Source: Hygrophila difformis
Lineage: Eukaryota > Streptophyta > Magnoliopsida > Lamiales > Acanthaceae
Direction of reading: 5' to 3'
Length of the DNA stretch: 64,000 nt
Assembly (NCBI GenBank): GCA_030278955.1
Contig: JAOANR010000005.1
Coordinates: 5,809,431-5,873,430, forward strand
Shown: positions 10,450 to 22,199 of the stretch, one piece after another
How positions within the stretch are numbered: the stretch's first letter is position 1
Layout of the letters: every line of letters starts with the position of its first letter
Notes under the pieces: generated by a model
What the model was told of the DNA's origin: nothing
What the model saw: only the letters and a program-made list of their open reading frames with translations
Databases searched by the model: none
Made by a program: the position numbers and the translations under genes

Positions 10450-13400
10450 TGTAACACCCCGGATTTGATAACCCAGGCCGGGATGCCACCGCCACACCTC
10501 TCTAGCAAGACACGGTTTCTCCGAGCTTACTATAGAGATGTAAGGCTATGGTTTTTCAGGATTTAAAAATATTCAAGTAGCCCATTCATAGATAATTTAA
10601 AAATACTACATCAGAGTTGCAGCGAGAATATATATAAAATAGCAGCGGAAGTAAAGTGTATGCAGCGGAAATTGAAATATAGGGCCGACATGGCCAAACC
10701 ACGGGTTAAACAGACCCGTTCATGCAAGTCATGTAAAATAAATAATTAAGTGTCCAAATGATCCCCCAATGAATGATCATGCTTCGTACTCTGTAACAGA
10801 AAAAAAAATGAACAACGGATTTTATCAGTATTATAAAATACTGAGTAAGTTAATCCTTACATGACAATCAAGGGGTTAGATTTTTAGTAATTAAGATAAA
10901 GCTCTTTGCCATGCTTAAAAACACTTTAAAAAGATTGCGAAGATAATGCATACTTTAAAGACACATTTAAATTTCGTAATTTAAAACTTAAGCATGGGCA
11001 AATATTTAAGACATGATTTAAAAACATGAATAATGCCGTAAGAAAGTAATTAAAAATTTGAGCTTTAAAAATTCTTCCCGATACGCCTTCATCAAAACGA
11101 TATTTAAATTTAGCCGGCAATCCGGCGGCCGCAGCCAATTTCGTAAAATCTCAGCTTTTTAATTTATTTCCCGTTACGCCATCATCTCGACAATATATAG
11201 CCGGTGATCCGGCGGCCTCAGCCAATTTCATAAGTAACATATCATCTAGCCGGTGATCCGGCGGCCGCAGCCGATACGCCATACCCAGTACCACTCCGTC
11301 GAGCCTCGAGTAACCCATACGGATACACTCGAGAGGGTAGGCAGTTGGTCTCTTGTGACCAAATACGCCATATCCAGTACCGCTCCGTCGAGCCTCGAGT
11401 AACCCATACGGATACACTCGAGAGGATAGGCCATAATAATAACGGCAGATATCAATAGTAACAGTTAGCCGGTGATCCGGCGGCCTCAGCCAATTTCATA
11501 AGTAACATCTCATCTAGCCGGTGATCCGGCGGCCGCAGCCGATACGCCATACCCAGTACCACTCCGTCGAGCCTCGAGTAACCCATACGGATACACTCGA
11601 GAGGGTAGGCAGTTGGTCTCTTGTGACCAAATATGCCATATCCAGTACCGCTCCGTCGAGCCTCGAGTAACCCATACGGATACACCCGAGAGGATAGGCA
11701 AAAATATAAGTTGCCGTGTTGTTGATTTTTCGCGCGTGATAGTCATAGCCGTTTTGGCACAAATTGCACAATTAGGAGGGCACCCTGCAGAGCACTCACC
11801 CCCTAAATTTTATGTAACCGATATTGTTTCAACTTTAGTATAACGGGATTTTCAAAAATATAGCTTTATCGTATCACAAGATTTCGATCGTTGTTTAAAA
11901 GATTTCAAAAGTCGATCGATGTCACAGTTTACGCCCTTTCAGTTTAAAAATCCATCTCTTAGGCGATTGATCTGAAATTTTCACAGTAGCTCAAAAACAT
12001 CCCAATGAACAACTTTCATGTTTTGAGTTTTTAGTAAAAACGATGGGAAGTATGTCAAAAATCAAGTTTTCTACTCAAATAGTATGCTGTCAGGATTCAG
12101 GTTTGACACATCTCAAAGATTTGACTTTTTAATATATCAAATGAGCTTCAAAAATTCTGAAATTTGGTATGCACATACTAGACATGATTATATGCAACTT
12201 TTGTTTAGAACTCAAAGATTGAATCGGACTAGAAATGATAGAAATATGCTCATCAAGTTCGGTTAAGAAATCTGTGAACCTTTGAAAATTCTTTAAAACG
12301 CAGAATATGTCCGATTCGATTTGGGGTTTCAAAACTTGATGAAAAATTCTGAAATTTTACAGAGGTATTCAAGACTCAAAGATCTATAACTTTTGTTTAG
12401 GTCATGAAGATTGGTTCGGACTAGAAATGATAGAAATATGCTCATCAAGTTCGGTTAAGAAATCTGAAAATTTTTGAAAGTTCTTAAAAACGCAGAATAT
12501 GTCCGACTTGATTTGGGGTATCAAAACTTGATGAAAAATTCTGAAATTTTTACACAACATAACTGAAGATCTTAGGATCAAAATCTTAGTTTTGAGTTTT
12601 CAGGTTTGAACGCTCGAAGTAAGAGTTTTGTTCGGATTTCAGAAAATACGTAGATTGGGGTTTTTAGGTTCGATTTTAACGTTTCGTTTAAGATTCAAAG
12701 TTTCGGGTGTCCTCAAACCACCCGTATTGATATGTAAGTTATCAACTTACAGAGAGTGAGTTCCTTGAACGTTCTAAGGTTGATCGATTTGTCCAAAATC
12801 GCCACGAACGAATCTACGCAACACGTTCTTCTTCTCCTTTGGCTACGAACGTGTTTGCAAGTAAAGATCCGTAAGTTAGAAGGTTGATTATGATCTTAAA
12901 GCAATAAGGAAACTTGATTGACACCTTACCAACAATCCAATGTCTGCAAATCCTTGATCTCCTCACTACCTTGGTAGGATTTGGTTGCCGGAAAGTTCGC
13001 CGGAAGTTCGCCGGAAGGTGTTTGGCTTAGGGAGAGTTTTTGGAGAGTTTGGGAGTGGATGGTTGATTAGAATGGCTGAAAATGGAGTTAGGAATGATTA
13101 CATAACGTCCAAATGATGTTCCCTCCCGTGATAGATCAGATTCTCGCGTTGGGGTCAAGGAATATGGCAAGAAAGTCGCCAAAACGCGACAATGGCTGTT
13201 GTCAGGACGTTGGCGCGGGGTTGGCGCGCGAATCGGCCAAAGTCCGCGCCGGGTGCGCGCCACCGGACGCGACAAACGCGTCTGTCGTCCCACGCGGGGT
13301 TGGCGCGGGAATCCCCCAATTCCCGCGCGGACAGCGCGCCAAACACGCCTGGACTTCGGTCCGGGCGGGGTCGTGCGATCCGTCGTGCTTTTCCTCCTCT

Positions 13401-13851
13401 CTTTCGGACTTCTATCCTCTTACGTTTTCGGGCTCGATTTTTCGGGTCATTCTCGGATCATAAATTCTTATCTTAAATTTATCTCGCCTCAAATGAACTT
13501 CATGGTAAAATCTTAAATCCGTCGGTCTCGGTTTCGTCGGCTTTCAATTCGTCGTCTTTTGATTCCCGTGTAATAACTTGTATCATTAAATTTCTTTCGA
13601 TTTCACGGGTTCTTGGAATTAAAATTCTTTTCCTTCATGAACTTAACTCCAATTATTTTTACTCAATTCATGGAATGTCTTCGGGCTTCCTTTCCCTCTT
13701 TTATTCCATTTTGAATTTAAATCTATCGGCGTTTTATTTCCGAGCAATAATTTATTGTGATAAATTATTTTCTTCTTCTCGGAAATATTTCAACGTTGAT
13801 CGGAATAAATTTTTATTCCCTTGGACGTTGATAAAAATCTGGGGTGTTACA
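10450..13851 (-). repeat. LTR of element B (3' LTR in element orientation)
   Basis: Inverted TG...CA ends as in A. Inside are a 268-bp tandem duplication (11198-11465 and 11466 to about 11703), repeat units with the same landmark at 11973, 12158, 12350 and 12542 (period about 192 bp), and a GC-rich block at about 13206-13380. Short frames on both strands are by-products of these repeats. Confidence 0.95.
11198..11703. repeat. 268-bp tandem duplication in LTR of B
   Basis: Two copies, each starting TAGCCGGTGATCCGGCGGCC and including two versions of a palindrome-rich stretch around CTCGAGTAACCCATACGGAT. The same duplication sits in the other LTR at about 19051-19556, so it existed before transposition. 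The CCGG-TGAT-CCGG core recurs in the LTRs of A, C and D. Confidence 0.85.
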
Positions 13852-13867
13852 CTCTCCCCCCCTTAAG
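13852..13867 (-). other. Polypurine tract of element B
   Basis: The minus strand reads CTTAAGGGGGGGAGAG abutting the LTR, identical to element A. Confidence 0.9.
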
Positions 13868-13979
13868 AATCAACTTCGTCCTCGAAGTTGTGCTTCGGCT
13901 TTTCTCGCGCGAAGAGTTATGGTCCTTTTTGTTTACTATTTGTGTTATTGAATTATTGTTCGATTGTTGATCATCGTTT

Positions 13980-14093
13980 GTTGTTTGATTATTGTTTGAT
14001 TATTGTTTGATTATTGTTTGATTGTTGATCATCGTTTGTTGTTTGATTATTGTTTGATTATTGTTTGATTATTGTTTGATTATTGTTTGACTG
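13980..14093 (-). repeat. 11-bp tandem repeat array in element B
   Basis: Multiple copies of CAAACAATAAT on the minus strand, in two blocks separated by a TGTTGATCATCG spacer that is itself duplicated. Homologous to the arrays in A and C. Confidence 0.85.
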
Positions 14094-14196
14094 AACCCAG
14101 AATTGAAATTTCCAAGTTGCCTACGTACCCTGTGAAGGGATCAAGTCATTACGTAGTTCAAAATAATTTGAATTTGGTTTTTCCTCGGGCGTTACA

Positions 14197-14213
14197 GCCT
14201 CCCCCCCTTAAGA
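14197..14213 (-). other. Second, internal polypurine tract followed by LTR-like head
   Basis: The minus strand reads CTTAAGGGGGGGAGGC, then TGTAACGCCCGAGG, which has the look of an LTR start. It lies just after the chromodomain tail and about 330 bp upstream of the true polypurine tract. Element C has the same arrangement at 28584-28605. See findings. Confidence 0.7.
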
Positions 14214-14219
14214 ATACAG

Positions 14220-14371
14220 TTATGTTCCCATAACTGTGGTCCGGTCGTTTTGGAAGAGGGTAGGGTAACGTTGTCGCATGTTGGCTTCCAATTCCCAGGT
14301 TGCCGTCTCCATTTCGTGGTTGGACCACAAGACCTTGACCATTCTTACAGTTTTATTCCTTGTCACCCTCT
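14220..14371 (-). pseudogene. pol: Chromodomain-like C-terminal tail of integrase, element B
   Basis: After the truncated pol frame, a shifted frame reads MVKVLWSNHEMETATWELEA and ends shortly after RYPTLF. The pattern VKVLW-NH-E-ATWE is the C-terminal end of chromovirus integrases, where a chromodomain guides insertion into chromatin. The integrase catalytic core that should precede it is missing. Element C keeps the same tail. It is almost certainly not translated as part of pol because of the frame change. Confidence 0.8.
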
Positions 14372-16333
14372 CCTTTCATGTTCGGCCACCAATAATTTTT
14401 CTTCAAGTCCTTGTATAGCTTATCTCCTCCGGGGTGGACCGAGTAGGGGGTGCTATGTCCTTCCTCCATCACCTTCTTCTTTAGATCTATGGATTCCCGC
14501 GGTATACACCATCTTCCCCTGAAGCGGATGCTCCCGTCCTCATGAATCTGGAAATCTTCTGCCTTTCCTTCGGCAATGCTTCTCCTTATTTCCTTCATCT
14601 GTTCGTCACCCGACTGGGCGAGTCGTATCTCTTCGTATACGGTAGGGCTTACTACCATTGCGTTGACGACCTCGGTTACCGTACCGGGATGCACCAGTTC
14701 CAGGCTTAATTTCGCCAAATCTCTGTACAACTCGGCCGGTATCACCAGTGAGTTCGTGACGTGTTGTGCCTTTCGACTCAAGGCGTCGGCCACGACGTTG
14801 GCCTTGCCCTCGTGATACGCAACTTCTAGGTCGTAATCTTTGATCAGTTCCAACCATCTCCTCTGCCTCAAGTTCAGTTCTCTTTGCGTGAATATGTACT
14901 TGAGGCTCTTATGGTCGGTGAACATCCGACACTTCCGCCCATAGAGATAGTGTCTCCAGATTTTCAGGGCAAACACGACTGCGGCCAGTTCCAGGTCGTG
15001 CGTCGGGTAGTTTTGCTCATGCGATTTCAATTGTCGTGATGCGTAAGCTATGACCTTTTGATCCTGCATCAGTACGCATCCCAGTCCTTCTCTCGAGGCG
15101 TCGCTATACACCTCGAAGTCTCCATGCTCTGATGGTAGTGCCAACACCGGCGCCGTGGTAAGTCGTTTCTTCAGTTCCTGGAACGCGGCTTCGCACTCGC
15201 CCGTCCAGTCATACTTCACCCCCTTCTTCAGCAGTTGCGTCAATGGGCGGGCGATTTTGGAGAAGTCTGGTACAAATCGCCTGTAGTAGCCCGCCAGTCC
15301 GAGAAAACTTCTTATCTCCGTTGGGCTCTTCGGTGGTACCCACTCGGTTACAGCCGAGATTTTTGCTGGGTCCACCGCCACTCCGCTGGCGGATACGATA
15401 TGCCCAAGGAATGTTACTTCCCTCAGCCAGAAGTCGCATTTGGACAACTTCCCATATAGCTGATTTTCTCGGAGGATCCTCAGCACTTTATGCAAGTGCT
15501 CGGTATGTTCCTTCTCGTCCCTTGAGTAGACCAAGGTGTCGTCTATGAATACCACAACGCATTTATCTAATAGTCCTCGGAACACGTCGTTCATGAGGTT
15601 CATGAACATCGCCGGGGCGTTCGTTAATCCGAATGACAGTACTGTGAATTCGTAATGCCCATAGCGAGTCCTGAACGCTGTCTTCGGGATGTCCTTCTCA
15701 GCAATTCGCATCTGATGATATCCCGAACGCAGGTCGATCTTGGAGAACACAGTAGCTCCCTTCAGCTGGTCAAATAGATCCTCGATTCTAGGCAACGGGT
15801 ACTTGTTCTTAATAGTGACTTGATTAAGTCCTCTATAGTCGATACACAGTCTCAGACTCCCATCCTTCTTTTTGACGAACAAGACCGGTGCTCCCCATGG
15901 AGACGTACTCGGTCGAATATATCCCTTTTCCAGCAATTCTTCGAGCTGTTCCTTTAGCTCCTTCATCTCCGGCGGTGCCATGCAGTAAGGAGCCTTTGAT
16001 ACCGGTTCCGTTCCCGGGATGAGATCTATGGTGAACTCGAGATCCCTCTCAGGGGGCATGCCAGGAACGTCATCTGGAAACACATCCGGGTACTCTCTCA
16101 CCACCGGAATGTTGTCTATCTTTACTCCTTCAGACTCGAGGTTGTGAACGTAGCATGCGTATAGCGTGTGGCCCTTACGCATTAGGCTACCTAACTTTAG
16201 GACGTTGACTATCTTGTTAGATTTCTTAGGGGGTTGAGAGTAGAAGATGACTCTTTTTCCCCTACTTTTTGACAACGTGATCTTTTGCTTTTGACACTCG
16301 ATCACGGCCTTATACCGGGTTAGCCAATCCATT
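14353..16333 (-). pseudogene. pol: Pol remnant: reverse transcriptase, RNase H, start of integrase
   Basis: A long open frame of up to 693 codons; true pol homology starts near residue 33. It begins with the last residues of protease ([15 protein letters not shown]). Reverse transcriptase spans about residues 160-350, with [18 protein letters not shown] and the catalytic box FIDD (297-299). RNase H spans about 430-556, with YSDAS and TDHKSL. It ends in the first half of the integrase zinc finger ([18 protein letters not shown]), after which CxxC and the D-D-E core are deleted. Sequence type is Tekay/Del chromovirus. Protease with its DSG site is deleted at the junction near 16333, where a run of G joins Gag to the protease end out of frame. 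RT and RNase H look intact by motif, but no complete polyprotein can be made. Confidence 0.9.
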
Positions 16334-17431
16334 CCTACCCCCCTGGTTGAACGGCTTGTTAGGTCCAATGACCAAGTCTTCTCTTTTTGCGATGTTCTCG
16401 AGTCGGGTTCGATATTCCTCCCTCCGATGGCCAACTCGGCCGCATCGGAAGCACTCGCCCATCTGAGGACATTTCCTCATCAGGTGCGGCCTGCCACACC
16501 TTGGGCACGGCGGCACTCGTCCTCCTTGGTTGACATTCCGACCATAGTTGTTTTGAGCATACCCGTTCGGCCCTTGCCGAAAGTTGTTCCTGCCAATAGC
16601 GTTGCTCGCCCGGTTATCGCTGTTCCTTTTGTCTGGGCCTTGCGCCCCTCGGCTAGATTCCCCAGTAGCCCTCCTCTTTAGCTGTTGCACTCGTGCTACT
16701 GCTACTGCCCGATCGTAGACAGATTGCAAGTCCGGGTAATAAACTCCAGTAATCACCTCTCGAATTGACAAGTTCAATCCCATTTCGAACTTTTACGCCT
16801 TCTCCCCGTCAGTAGGTACCATCCTGGGCGCAAATCTCACCAATTCCCTAAACCGTGCATAGTATTCTTGAACAGATTTCTCTCCCTGCTTCAGGGATGA
16901 GAACTCCTCGTACAGTGCTGCCTTAGTACTCATCGGGTAGAAGCGCTCCCGGAGTAACTCCATGAACTCGTTCCACGAGTAAGGTTTGTCATCCTCTGCC
17001 AGCTTCCCTTGGGTAGCCTGCCACCAGTCGTCAGCCTCGCCACCCAGATAGTACGAGGCCACATGGACCTTCTCCCCCTCCGGGCATCTCACCGCCTTTA
17101 GCAATTTGTCGAAGGTTCTCAACCATTCTTCCAACTTAGCGGGGTCTTCCTCCCCGACGTAATGAGAAGGTCGGTAGGGGTTCACTGCAGCCAAGTAGTT
17201 GATCCTCGCCTCCGGTGGTGGCGCTGCGGCAGCTCCACCCTGGTTAACGAAAGCATTACCCATTGCGACTAGTAATTCCTCCACATTTTTCAGTCGCCCT
17301 TCCGTAGGGTTGGGCATTGGTCCTGCCGGGTTTGGCACCTCCGCGTTAGGTGCCTGCTCATTGGGTTGTCCCGGCGTGCCGTGGGTGTTGGGGGTGGCAG
17401 GGAATTTCCTTGGTCGTCCTCGAGGCGCCAT
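16310..17431 (-). pseudogene. gag: Gag of element B, interrupted by one nonsense codon
   Basis: Starts MAPRGRPRKF at 17431, the start shared with A. A retrotransposon Gag domain follows (EEDPAKLEEWLRTFDKLLKA through WWQATQGKL and RERFYPMS). A TAA at 16793-16795 stands where element C has a glutamine codon between SDKA and KFEMGL, a single in-frame nonsense change. The frame then continues to two zinc knuckles. The first is [13 protein letters not shown]; the second, [14 protein letters not shown], has lost its last cysteine to tyrosine. Gag would build the particle and bind element RNA. The stop and the lost zinc ligand indicate decay. The frame runs out at 16310 after the protease deletion. 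Confidence 0.9.
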
Positions 17432-17434
17432 CTG

Positions 17435-17717
17435 TTGTAAGAACAAGTGTTTTAGATTTTTAAGGAAAATGTGGCTCGAGTCCTCCCCATGAGCATCCAC
17501 AAGTTCCTTTAGAAATGGATTTTGTGTAGTGAGGTTTTGGATTTGGTCTTCGAGTTGGTTTATGCGGTGGTGGTCCGCCTCTCTTAAGTTTTCCCATATG
17601 GTGCAGATTTGCTTCCAATTGGGCCATACGATGTTCCATTTGTTGTATGGTTTGTTGGGAATCAAAGTGAGCGTTCATCATTTTGATCATTAAGTTCATC
17701 ATGTCTTGGTTAGCCAT
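17435..17717 (-). pseudogene. Frame upstream of gag in element B, coiled-coil-like, frameshifted
   Basis: Starts MANQDMMNLMIKMMNAHF at 17717, then a heptad-like stretch (QQTIQQMEHRMAQLEANLHH). A second stretch (HRINQLEDQIQNLTTQNPF) lies in the frame that reads straight into the Gag start at 17431. The two parts are joined by a frame change near 17580. It looks like an extra N-terminal or leader-encoded protein segment of about 95 residues. I do not recognise a named domain. Elements A and C do not show it. Confidence 0.5.
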
Positions 17718-18159
17718 CTAGCGCAAGGAAAAGATCTAGGTTGCAACATAACGCTTCTAGGTTCTCTAAGGTATAGAAATGCAATATGCACATGTAGTGA
17801 TGATCCCCCCCGAAAAAAAAAAAAATTTTATGCATATATTTATTTATCCATGGGTTTTAAAAGTAAATTTATTCCATGGATATGTTAAAATAAGGATAAA
17901 AGGTTTGGGCCGCTATATTGGGCCGAAAGAAATAATGTATTTGGGCTTTAAATGAAAACAAGGCTATTGGGCCAAGATAATTTCTTGGGCCTCTAAAAAA
18001 AAATTTTGGGCTAAAAATTTGGGCTTCAACTTCAAAATAATAATTGGGATCTTTAAAATATATTACTAGTTTAGAAATAATAACTTTAAAAATAATAATA
18101 CTTCAAAATAATAGTTTAAAAATATTCCGAATTCTTTAAAATAGTAGTTTTAAAATAGT

Positions 18160-18302
18160 ATGGGCTCTGATACCACTTTGGTATCAGATATTTTCTTTAA
18201 AATAGATAGCTTTAAAATAGGCTGGGCTCTGATACCATTCTGGTATCAGATATTTTCTTTAAAATAGATAGCTTTAAAATAGGCTGGGCTCTGATACCAT
18301 TC
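18160..18302 (-). repeat. Triplicated primer-binding-site region of element B
   Basis: GGGCTCTGATACCA occurs three times (about 18166-18179, about 18226-18239, 18286-18299) within a tandem unit of about 60-62 bp. The second and third copies differ little. Inverted partners (TGGTATCAG) create short palindromes around each copy. The copy next to the LTR (18288-18299) is the functional initiator tRNA-Met primer site by position. Confidence 0.9.
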
Positions 18303-21300
18303 TGTAACACCCCGGATTTGATAACCCAGGCCGGGATGCCACCGCCACACCTCTCTAGCAAGACACGGTTTCTCCGAGCTTACTATAGAGATGTAAGGCT
18401 ATGGTTTTTCAGGATTTAAAAATATTCAAGTAGCCCATTCATAGATAATTTAAAAATACTACATCAGAGTTGCAGCGAGAATATATATAAAATAGCAGCG
18501 GAAGTAAAGTGTATGCAGCGGAAATTGAAATATAGGGCCGACATGGCCAAACCACGGGTTAAACAGACCCGTTCATGCAAGTCATGTAAAATAAATAATT
18601 AAGTGTCCAAATGATCCCCCAATGAATGATCATGCTTCGTACTCTGTAACAGAAAAAAAAATGAACAACGGATTTTATCAGTATTATAAAATACTGAGTA
18701 AGTTAATCCTTACATGACAATCAAGGGGTTAGATTTTTAGTAATTAAGATAAAGCTCTTTGCCATGCTTAAAAACACTTTAAAAAGATTGCGAAGATAAT
18801 GCATACTTTAAAGACACATTTAAATTTCGTAATTTAAAACTTAAGCATGGGCAAATATTTAAGACATGATTTAAAAACATGAATAATGCCGTAAGAAAGT
18901 AATTAAAAATTTGAGCTTTAAAAATTCTTCCCGATACGCCTTCATCAAAACGATATTTAAATTTAGCCGGCAATCCGGCGGCCGCAGCCAATTTCGTAAA
19001 ATCTCAGCTTTTTAATTTATTTCCCGTTACGCCATCATCTCGACAATATATAGCCGGTGATCCGGCGGCCTCAGCCAATTTCATAAGTAACATATCATCT
19101 AGCCGGTGATCCGGCGGCCGCAGCCGATACGCCATACCCAGTACCACTCCGTCGAGCCTCGAGTAACCCATACGGATACACTCGAGAGGGTAGGCAGTTG
19201 GTCTCTTGTGACCAAATACGCCATATCCAGTACCGCTCCGTCGAGCCTCGAGTAACCCATACGGATACACTCGAGAGGATAGGCCATAATAATAACGGCA
19301 GATATCAATAGTAACAGTTAGCCGGTGATCCGGCGGCCTCAGCCAATTTCATAAGTAACATCTCATCTAGCCGGTGATCCGGCGGCCGCAGCCGATACGC
19401 CATACCCAGTACCACTCCGTCGAGCCTCGAGTAACCCATACGGATACACTCGAGAGGGTAGGCAGTTGGTCTCTTGTGACCAAATATGCCATATCCAGTA
19501 CCGCTCCGTCGAGCCTCGAGTAACCCATACGGATACACCCGAGAGGATAGGCAAAAATATAAGTTGCCGTGTTGTTGATTTTTCGCGCGTGATAGTCATA
19601 GCCGTTTTGGCACAAATTGCACAATTAGGAGGGCACCCTGCAGAGCACTCACCCCCTAAATTTTATGTAACCGATATTGTTTCAACTTTAGTATAACGGG
19701 ATTTTCAAAAATATAGCTTTATCGTATCACAAGATTTCGATCGTTGTTTAAAAGATTTCAAAAGTCGATCGATGTCACAGTTTACGCCCTTTCAGTTTAA
19801 AAATCCATCTCTTAGGCGATTGATCTGAAATTTTCACAGTAGCTCAAAAACATCCCAATGAACAACTTTCATGTTTTGAGTTTTTAGTAAAAACGATGGG
19901 AAGTATGTCAAAAATCAAGTTTTCTACTCAAATAGTATGCTGTCAGGATTCAGGTTTGACACATCTCAAAGATTTGACTTTTTAATATATCAAATGAGCT
20001 TCAAAAATTCTGAAATTTGGTATGCACATACTAGACATGATTATATGCAACTTTTGTTTAGAACTCAAAGATTGAATCGGACTAGAAATGATAGAAATAT
20101 GCTCATCAAGTTCGGTTAAGAAATCTGTGAACCTTTGAAAATTCTTTAAAACGCAGAATATGTCCGATTCGATTTGGGGTTTCAAAACTTGATGAAAAAT
20201 TCTGAAATTTTACAGAGGTATTCAAGACTCAAAGATCTATAACTTTTGTTTAGGTCATGAAGATTGGTTCGGACTAGAAATGATAGAAATATGCTCATCA
20301 AGTTCGGTTAAGAAATCTGAAAATTTTTGAAAGTTCTTAAAAACGCAGAATATGTCCGACTTGATTTGGGGTATCAAAACTTGATGAAAAATTCTGAAAT
20401 TTTTACACAACATAACTGAAGATCTTAGGATCAAAATCTTAGTTTTGAGTTTTCAGGTTTGAACGCTCGAAGTAAGAGTTTTGTTCGGATTTCAGAAAAT
20501 ACGTAGATTGGGGTTTTTAGGTTCGATTTTAACGTTTCGTTTAAGATTCAAAGTTTCGGGTGTCCTCAAACCACCCGTATTGATATGTAAGTTATCAACT
20601 TACAGAGAGTGAGTTCCTTGAACGTTCTAAGGTTGATCGATTTGTCCAAAATCGCCACGAACGAATCTACGCAACACGTTCTTCTTCTCCTTTGGCTACG
20701 AACGTGTTTGCAAGTAAAGATCCGTAAGTTAGAAGGTTGATTATGATCTTAAAGCAATAAGGAAACTTGATTGACACCTTACCAACAATCCAATGTCTGC
20801 AAATCCTTGATCTCCTCACTACCTTGGTAGGATTTGGTTGCCGGAAAGTTCGCCGGAAGTTCGCCGGAAGGTGTTTGGCTTAGGGAGAGTTTTTGGAGAG
20901 TTTGGGAGTGGATGGTTGATTAGAATGGCTGAAAATGGAGTTAGGAATGATTACATAACGTCCAAATGATGTTCCCTCCCGTGATAGATCAGATTCTCGC
21001 GTTGGGGTCAAGGAATATGGCAAGAAAGTCGCCAAAACGCGACAATGGCTGTTGTCAGGACGTTGGCGCGGGGTTGGCGCGCGAATCGGCCAAAGTCCGC
21101 GCCGGGTGCGCGCCACCGGACGCGACAAACGCGTCTGTCGTCCCACGCGGGGTTGGCGCGGGAATCCCCCAATTCCCGCGCGGACAGCGCGCCAAACACG
21201 CCTGGACTTCGGTCCGGGCGGGGTCGTGCGATCCGTCGTGCTTTTCCTCCTCTCTTTCGGACTTCTATCCTCTTACGTTTTCGGGCTCGATTTTTCGGGT

Positions 21301-21704
21301 CATTCTCGGATCATAAATTCTTATCTTAAATTTATCTCGCCTCAAATGAACTTCATGGTAAAATCTTAAATCCGTCGGTCTCGGTTTCGTCGGCTTTCAA
21401 TTCGTCGTCTTTTGATTCCCGTGTAATAACTTGTATCATTAAATTTCTTTCGATTTCACGGGTTCTTGGAATTAAAATTCTTTTCCTTCATGAACTTAAC
21501 TCCAATTATTTTTACTCAATTCATGGAATGTCTTCGGGCTTCCTTTCCCTCTTTTATTCCATTTTGAATTTAAATCTATCGGCGTTTTATTTCCGAGCAA
21601 TAATTTATTGTGATAAATTATTTTCTTCTTCTCGGAAATATTTCAACGTTGATCGGAATAAATTTTTATTCCCTTGGACGTTGATAAAAATCTGGGGTGT
21701 TACA
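18303..21704 (-). repeat. LTR of element B (5' LTR in element orientation)
   Basis: 3402 bp, the same length as its partner and identical in all stretches I compared, including the 268-bp duplication and the GC-rich block (about 21059-21233). It is followed by the right target duplication TGTTT. Confidence 0.95.
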
Positions 21705-21845
21705 TGTTTAGTCCTTCATGGGGATGTGATATTGTTCTGCCTGTAGCAACCGGTGGAATAGCACCCCTACTCCTTCCAAGAGGTAGGACTACACATTCTA
21801 GATTTGATATTCCACTAGATTGTGACCAGAATTCTATATGAAAAA
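21705..21845 (+). pseudogene. Helitron helicase fragment, continuation after element B
   Basis: Reads IVLPVATGGIAPLLLPRGRT then THSRFDIPL, the segment that follows Walker A in Helitron helicases. It joins the 10200-10449 part across element B with a shift of frame. The central helicase motifs that should come next are absent. Confidence 0.85.
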
Positions 21846-21949
21846 ACTTACCCAGTTATTTAACCTCTGTTCTCAATAAAACAAAGCTCAATATTTGGGA
21901 TGAAAATTATTGATTGGTATAATGATTATGAGCCCGTCTGAATTAATCA

Positions 21950-22195
21950 AATTACTCATTTGATTTCAGAGGAAAAAATTTCACTCGCAGTTTGTTTTAC
22001 TATGACTATAAAAAAAAACAAAAATCAATGTCAATCTTTAAATAAGAATGGACCTATCTTCAACAATCAGTTTTTACCCATATCAGTGATATATTGCAAT
22101 ATCTCGTGTCACTGGAGAGAGGGGACTCGAAGTATTAACTCAAAATACTACAAGAAATGTTATTTACAATGCAAATTATATTGATAGAAATTTGC
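21950..22195 (+). pseudogene. Helitron helicase C-terminal end, first copy
   Basis: Fragments of a frame-shifted helicase C-terminus: FHSQFVLL, INVNL and IAISRVTGERGLEVLT, then TRNVIYNANY. These correspond to the AMTINKSQGQSL and AVSRVTS-GLK-L motifs that end Helitron helicases. It lies out of order, directly after the HSRF-IPL segment and before the middle domain, because of a deletion plus tandem duplication. Confidence 0.7.
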
Positions 22196-22199
22196 ACAA

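Larger units (their letters stand above)
10450..21704 (-). mobile_element. LTR retrotransposon B, Tekay-like Ty3/gypsy with partial pol
   Basis: Minus-strand element with two LTRs of exactly 3402 bp (10450-13851 and 18303-21704) and target duplication TGTTT (10445-10449, 21705-21709). In element orientation it carries the primer site at 18288-18299, an upstream coiled-coil-like frame, gag, a protease stump, reverse transcriptase, RNase H, the start of integrase, a chromodomain-like tail and the polypurine tract. Most of protease and the integrase core are deleted. The LTRs look identical in the stretches I compared, so it inserted recently into the Helitron helicase despite being defective. 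Confidence 0.96.

Noticed and set aside
11151..11771. Repeated 70-88-codon frames with a YPYGLLEARRSGTGYG-type motif
   Set aside because: They are translations of the 268-bp tandem repeat in LTR B, duplicated in several frames, not a gene family.
16784..16795. TAA in Gag of B as a programmed readthrough site
   Set aside because: It lies inside the Gag domain where the related element C has a sense codon, not at a Gag-Pol boundary, and other lesions follow. A simple nonsense mutation is more likely.
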